Shown here one piece after another: positions 58,444-64,000 of a DNA stretch of 64,000 nt; within the stretch, counting starts at the first letter, position 1; every line of letters begins with the position of its first letter. The DNA lies in assembly GCA_050084985.1 (NCBI GenBank), contig JBITNC010000001.1:91016001-91080000 (forward strand). Direction: 5' to 3'. The DNA is from Nageia nagi. Lineage: Eukaryota; Pinophyta. Below the pieces are notes generated by a model, which saw nothing but the letters and a program-made list of their open reading frames with translations, was not told where the DNA came from and ran no database searches. The position numbers and the translations under genes were made by a program.

Positions 58444-59875
58444 TTTTTATTGGGTTGGGGGTAGATTTTTGAAAGGAATCCTTAACCTTTTACATGGCCT
58501 ATTCCTAAGAAGATATTACAATTAAGTTCGTGTATGAGGCTTGGGTCAATAGGTAGCCAAATCTATATCCCACAATCAAGTCTAAATCAATAAAATCTTC
58601 AATAAATATACCTAAACCTAATCAAAGTATGAATAAGGTTCAAAGCTTGGAAAGATTATCACCAAAGAAAAAATTCAAATTTCTAATAATCCCCATAAAT
58701 TCCTTCCCCAAAGAAGTGTTAGCAAGAGGGGACCCTTCCAATGCATACCCTTTTCTAATTAAAGAGAATAAGGAAAATAATTTTAACACCTTTCCCTTGA
58801 AGCCTACATACTGTATGAATAGGAAAATACATCCCAGTAGTATTTGCATACCCCAAGAAAATAACAAACTTCAACATAGAGGAGCATTCATTCTATGGGA
58901 TCAACCACATAAATCATAGTCCAATCATTACTTCAAAGAAGGCCACCCCCATTGATGGAAGGAGCATTGGAACACCATCCAAACCTCTATGGAAACTAGG
59001 AGAAAATATCATCATGTGCCTCTTCAATATTAGAATCATCTCTATAGAGAAAAACTAGCCATGAATGTTGGCCTCCTCATGAAAATCAATAATACTAGCC
59101 CTCAAGAGGGGTACACATGACCACCACATGTTCTTAACCCTTTTAATAGTTGTAAAGCCAAAAATGCCTATAACCTCATCCATAATAGTCCCAAGAAGAT
59201 CTATGCCATAAGCAGCAACCTCCTCCACACAAAACCCCATCAAGATGAGATCAACCATACGAGGCTTGGAATGTAAATCTACACCAAAGGTAGATAAAAT
59301 TCCCTCCTTATAGACATCAAAAACTAAAGAATACTCAGCATCTAAGCCTCTAAGATCTAGCTCCTTATGGATAATAACTATGTTATCATCCTTTAAAAGC
59401 CCCTAAAGCTCACCCATGTAGTTTTCCTCTAAGGCACAAACCCCCATTGGCTTTGAAAGCCCTAAAAGGGTCCCTCCCTCATCATTTGTAAATAGATTAA
59501 GGGAAGCTAAGTCAAAACCCATAGGATCAAAAATCCCACATGATAAATCTGGCATCTCCCTCATCAAACCCTTCTTGAAGGCCCCACATAGAGGGGAAAG
59601 AGAACCAACTATTAAAGCATAACCTTTGCCATTGAGCATGGGGGATAAAGGAAAAATAAGAAGATCTACCACAAGAGTGATCCTTATAGGATCTTCCAAA
59701 CTACAAATCTCCTCTCCAAACCTAAGAGAGCTACTTGAGATTTCCAAATAGGACCCCCACCACTACCAAATCTATCCTTACCACCAAATTCAAAGATAAA
59801 ACTTGGGGTTGCTTGATGAAAGAGCCTTTTAGATCTCATCCTCTCAAACCCTAGCAGAGATGAGTCCTCACCCAT
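58444..59875 (-). pseudogene. Unidentified retroposon-like coding region ending in poly(A)
   Basis: Minus frames at 59875-59684 and 59747-59403, then with one stop on to 59055, give over 260 codons with few interruptions: MEISSSSLRFGEEICSLED, LIFPLSPMLNGKGYALIVGS, EMPDLSCGIFDPMGFDLAS, SKPRMVDLILMGFCVEEVAA and LLGTIMDEVIGIFGFTTIKR. Local GC is higher than in the flanks. After more decayed sequence the strand ends CCCAACCCAATAAAAAAAT near 58442, like a short poly(A) end, just where the copia leader is cut. This fits a 5'-truncated LINE or retroposed gene. I recognise no domain. The plus-strand open frame at 58629-58919 is probably a shadow. Confidence 0.45.
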
Positions 59876-59963
59876 CTAGATTAGCCTTTATTTGAAATTA
59901 AAATCCTTTTACTTATCACTAATTCTTTTTCAAAATTTATTACGTATTCAAACTTGAAGATCT

Positions 59964-60202
59964 AAAAGGGTCCGATTAGAACTGGTGCTACCCCTAGTGG
60001 ATCGCTAACACCACATGGATCAAGTTTAGAACCAAGGTGGATTGGGTCATAGCTAGATTTCACACTAACTCAGTTCATTACACACCCTTAAAAGGGTTCA
60101 ATTAGAATCGGTTCTTCCCCCGATGGATTTCCAACACCACTCAAATTAAGGTGGATCAGGGCCTAGCCGAATTTCACACCAACTCAACTCACTCTGTGTC
60201 CT
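59964..60202. repeat. Diverged tandem duplication, offset 126 bp
   Basis: AAAAGGGTCCGATTAGAACTG at 59964 and AAAAGGGTTCAATTAGAATC at 60090 start two copies that share CCCC-x-x-GTGGAT/GATGGAT, AAGGTGGAT and ATTTCACACYAACTCA. The second copy is shorter by several bases and clearly diverged. Confidence 0.82.
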
Positions 60203-60209
60203 TTGTTAT

Positions 60210-61000
60210 GCAATTTTTTATTTATAAATATGTATATTTTTTTACTATAAAAGAGTGCAAATTTCAAATATATATTTTGTTTTACTATTTAATTATATTT
60301 TCCATTTATAAATTAATTTTCAATGAAACTAGTCCTTAAACTTGAAAAATCATATCCTCTTAGTTTTTTAATAACTTTTAATTTTTTGAGAATTATGAAA
60401 AATAAATTATATGTCAACAATCTATAGATAATTCTTTATTAAATGAAAAACAATTGAAAAAATGATAATTTTAGGTTAAATTATGTGTCGTACACAAGCA
60501 CTTTTCAAAATAACAATTAGGGCTAGTAAAAAATTAATAAAAAAAAAAGTATTTATGAAAAAAAATCCTGAAGAATTTTCAATGTGTTAGGTATATTTTT
60601 CTAAAAGGATTTAAAAAATACTTTAATTTAGGTCAAATTATGTTTTTCATACACATGCATGGTATGGTCCTAAAATAGTATATTTTAAATAATGATTTTT
60701 AGAAATGCCTATCAAAAATCAACTTCTATCATATAGGTATTAGAATAAATTATATATTTGAAAACTAGACTTCAAGCACTACATTTTTACCTTATTGGCC
60801 TTTTTCATGATTCCATGTCTAAGTGCTTCAAATTTTGAGATCAATTATGTTCAAACCTAAAAAATTAAGGAAAAAATGTCCACTTTTTGACCATTTCATA
60901 GACCCAACTTATTGCACGAACCCAAAGCCTAATATGAGAAGTAATTACTGGGCTTTAGGAGACTATTAGTATTTTTTTTTTTTATCTTTGTTTTGAGTTT
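60210..61000. other. No gene seen
   Basis: AT-rich, with homopolymer A and T runs. The 60151-60339 plus-strand frame is hydrophobic low complexity. Nothing recognised. Confidence 0.5.
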
Positions 61001-62640
61001 GATCGATTGGAAACCTTTTACAATATAGCCATTTTTTGGATAAGATCATAGTATATATTTGATAAATGTAATGCCAATAAATGATAAAGTTTATATTTAT
61101 AAAAGTTTAAGGATGCTTAAAACCTTCAATGTCAATACCAAAGAAAATATCAAATATGCATAAATAAAAGGGTAATTTTTATACCATACCTCACTAAGAA
61201 GATAATACAACTAAATTAAAAGAAAAATATTTCATAAATATGCCAAATTTTACTAACTTCAATTTGAATAATTATTTAACATGCTTATGTTGTAGTTGTG
61301 ATATCCCAATTTGAAAAATGATCCCAATATTTACCATTTTATCTTCCTTTGCATTGTGATCCCTTGTGATGTACTTAAATTCCTCCTAAGAGAAAATATT
61401 ACCATTTTTTTATACATATTAGCCTTTTTACAGCATTAAGAATCTCTTGAAACCTTTAGAAAATTAATCCCTTCATCTTTAGCTAAATAAACTAGGTTTT
61501 AGAGATTTTATTTTTGCATTAGTATTTGTAGAAATACAAAGATAACCCATATATTTTAAATAAATTATTTTATTACAATGAATGATTCATCCTCCACTAT
61601 TAATTATTAATTTTCCCTATAATACTAAAAAAATATTGTAGCTAATATCGTTTTGATTTTCCTTTTTAGATAAATTTATGTTATTGAAAGCAGTTTTCAT
61701 AAGGGATCAAACTAAGTTGTGACCTATGAAGGAATAGTTTCAACCTTAAGAATAACAATATCAAGCTTTCCATATCCTTTAGTATAGGTATCAAAAAATA
61801 AGAGTTGTGTATGATCATATAATTTGGTTTTTTTTCTTACCCTTTAATAAATAAAGGGATATTTATCACTTCTTAAAAGAGATACAAGAAGCAATTTGGG
61901 AAGTGGCATTACTTAAGAGAGATTTTCATATATCTATAGAATACATATAATGTATGATAATATAATCTTTACTTTCTTCAAATTCCTACAAAGTATACAG
62001 TAATTTGGATCTGTAATGCCTCTTTTCCTTACATTATCCAAAGTGAACTACATATTAACCATTGTTATCCAAAATAATATATATTTCCATCTAGGTGTAT
62101 TTGGAGGGTTACCTTTGATAATATTGTACCTTTATCTAATTTAATAAGTCTCTTGGTTATTAATATTGCTCAATTTTAGTTTATCAATATCATTTAGGTC
62201 TAGAGTGATCCTTCCATCTATATAAGATATGAAGGCAAGCTAGTCACCATTCAAATCCTAAGGGATATGAAAATCTTATATATACTTAATGTAGGGAATA
62301 TTCTAAAAATTAACAACTTTATTTAGAAAATATTTTTGTACTTGAGATAATATTTTAGTTAATTATAAATTTATAACATAAATTAACCTAAATTTGTATC
62401 TATAAGACATTGGATTTTTTTGCTATTTTCAAGTATCCTGTAGATAAATAAAAATGATATATATATTAAATAAATTATTGCATTAATTTTATCAAAACCC
62501 CATTTTATTTATGATTATCAAGATCAAGGCTCATTTATTTATCATAAGTCTTGGTATGGATTGCCAACTTTTTGTTATTACCACCTTGCATGGATAAGCA
62601 AACTTCGACAAGAAATTTGGCTTATGCCAAGAATAATTGG
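61000..62640 (-). pseudogene. LINE reverse transcriptase C-terminal remnant
   Basis: On minus near 62045-61975 the frame reads FTLDNVRKRGITDPNYCILC, the zf-RVT (PF13966) signature found after the RT of plant LINEs (pattern LT-x-DNL-x-RG, then C-x-LC). Upstream (about 62640-62480) weak pieces such as GNPYQDL fit the preceding thumb region; downstream (to about 61000) the RNase H-like end is too decayed to define. The enzyme would perform target-primed reverse transcription; this copy is dead. The edges are approximate. Confidence 0.6.
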
Positions 62641-62835
62641 AGGTATGTGAGGATGGAATTCAATGAAAGAGGTGGAGGGAGAGTTATATTATGCCTAATT
62701 TTTGGATAAACTTGCTATAAAATTTAGTGGAAGTGGACCGGCTTCACGTTCTTATATCCCCTTATCTCATTGTGAAGGTCTCAGGCCTACTAAGCAAGTA
62801 GAGGTAGGAGAGTTCATTTTGTAGACTCTAAATTA

Positions 62836-63588
62836 TGTAAAATAAAAATATACATAATAAATAAAATGATATACAATATAAGAAGAGATATATATGTACA
62901 CTATATCAGATACAATAAATATATATAAAAAGCATGCACCTTATATGAAGTGTATGTTCAATCCTTGAAAACAAATAACAATGAATCTTCATAGGATTAG
63001 GATTGGATTGGAGGTAAGCTTGTGATGGATCTTTACATGTATGAATCAATAACCTTTGCCACCAAAATTTGAAACCCTCAATATAGAAGATGCACATCAT
63101 TGATAGCTTAGGAGAAGCACACCACTTATGACCTAACAGAAGCATGTCATTAATTGCATAGGATATGTTGAATTATATTGTGCATGAAATATAGAAAGTT
63201 TTAGAGCTCAAAGTATAATAATTTCTCATATTATGTGGTATCAAGAGACATCATTGCTTGATGAAGATAATATAAGACAACCACCTATCAAAGATCTTAT
63301 CATATCAAAGAGTTCCAATCTGCGGAGGTCAACCTATTCCACTCATATATATATCCTACAAGGATATAAAAAGGAGTGAAAGCTTACCTCTAGCAATAAT
63401 ATAAACATTTTTATATTCAAGATACTTTAAAATATAAACCATAATAAATGATATACAATTTAATATAACACATGGAATTGCATTGTAATATAAATTTTAT
63501 TTTGACATATGCAATATTGCATTAAGTCATTTAAGAGGTCTAAATATGATTTATTAAACAAATGATAAATCACTTTTAGGTATCTACA
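62836..63588 (-). repeat. 3' LTR of a further minus-strand gypsy-like element
   Basis: The right end reads GGTATCTACA, so on minus it begins TGTAGATACC like the other gypsy LTRs here, and it is followed by a purine tract on minus. Parts resemble the element 3 LTR (CCACCTATCAAAGAT near 63280). The left end is uncertain (TG at about 62820 or 62836). The rest of the element lies to the right, outside the window. Confidence 0.6.
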
Positions 63589-63604
63589 TTTTGCCCCTCT
63601 TTTG
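63589..63604 (-). other. Polypurine tract of the right-edge element
   Basis: On minus AAAAGAGGGGCAAAAT directly precedes the LTR start at 63588, as expected for a plus-strand primer. Confidence 0.65.
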
Positions 63605-64000
63605 ATATGAAATGAAAAGCATTGAAATTGCATAATCCAAAAAAGTTTAGAGAAGAGAAGAAAATTTTCAATAGTAAAGTGGACTTCCCTTTTTCAATTG
63701 ATATGTTGAGTATGATATGTTGTCTTCCCCTTGTAGTCTTGCATTACCCCTTGCTCATACTACTTTAAGGAATCAAGCCAAAAATCAAGATCCCTATATG
63801 AGGAGAGTGTCTCTATGCAAATCCTACTATCTTGGATAATACATTTTTAAGAAAAAACCAACATAATACCCACATAGATCATATCCTATAAAATAATAAT
63901 CAATTAAAAGAGCAAGGATTAAATAAATATGATATACATTGTGTCACTATGGCCAATGCGACTCATAGTTCTATTTAACCATGACATATAGACTATTGTG
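63605..64000 (-). mobile_element. 3' internal end of the right-edge gypsy element
   Basis: By position this is the 3' untranslated part of the element whose 3' LTR ends at 63588. No coding recognised before the window ends. Confidence 0.4.

Noticed and set aside
58629-58919. 96-codon plus-strand ORF as a small gene
   Set aside because: The longer, more continuous coding signal of this block is on the minus strand, and the plus frame is not sustained beyond 58919.

Overview
This window is plant nuclear repeat DNA: AT-rich, with no intact gene, built from old LTR retrotransposons, a LINE, a DNA-transposon-like pseudogene and two decayed plant-type genes (a plant mobile domain gene and a PLS-type PPR gene). 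The tRNA-primed LTR elements, plant mobile domain and PPR repeats point to a seed plant. Large intergenic blocks of old, stop-ridden elements are typical of big genomes such as conifers, but the species is inferred, not read. Every recognisable coding region carries stops or frameshifts, so nothing here is likely to be expressed as full-length protein.

Layout. 1-5213: the 5' half of a minus-strand Ty3/gypsy element (LTR, primer site, repeat-rich leader, gag). 5440-7400: plus-strand plant mobile domain pseudogene, interrupted by a copia LTR. About 10200-18281: a second minus-strand Ty3/gypsy element with gag, protease, RT-RNase H and integrase, converging on the mobile domain gene. 19319-20530: possible plus-strand LTR with a TATA box. 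20540-22240: minus-strand PPR pseudogene. 22250-29900: mostly unassigned, with a palindrome and a 178-bp tandem duplication.

30111-51186 is the centrepiece. A minus-strand Ty3/gypsy element with paired LTRs and a perfect CTATT target-site duplication was hit twice. A plus-strand gag-only gypsy derivative (32582-36396) sits inside its integrase. A minus-strand Ty1/copia element (37008-45554, perfect GTATG duplication) sits inside its RNase H. Removing both inserts leaves an element of about 8.7 kb with the usual order gag, PR, RT, RH, IN. LTR divergence agrees with the nesting: about 4.5% between the copia LTRs by hand count, and clearly more between the outer LTRs.

51192-64000: an unidentified plus-strand gene-like stretch, a tRNA-Lys-like sequence beside a GGGGAA microsatellite and a degenerate TTAGGGG array, a minus-strand pseudogene of a transposase-like protein (54800-57560), a plus-strand copia LTR with leader (57587-58440), an unidentified minus-strand coding region ending in poly(A) (58444-59875), a 126-bp tandem duplication, a LINE RT remnant (61000-62640) and the 3' LTR of another minus-strand gypsy element (to 63588).

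Limits: domains were recognised by eye, and boundaries of decayed regions are approximate unless fixed by an LTR end, primer site or target-site duplication.
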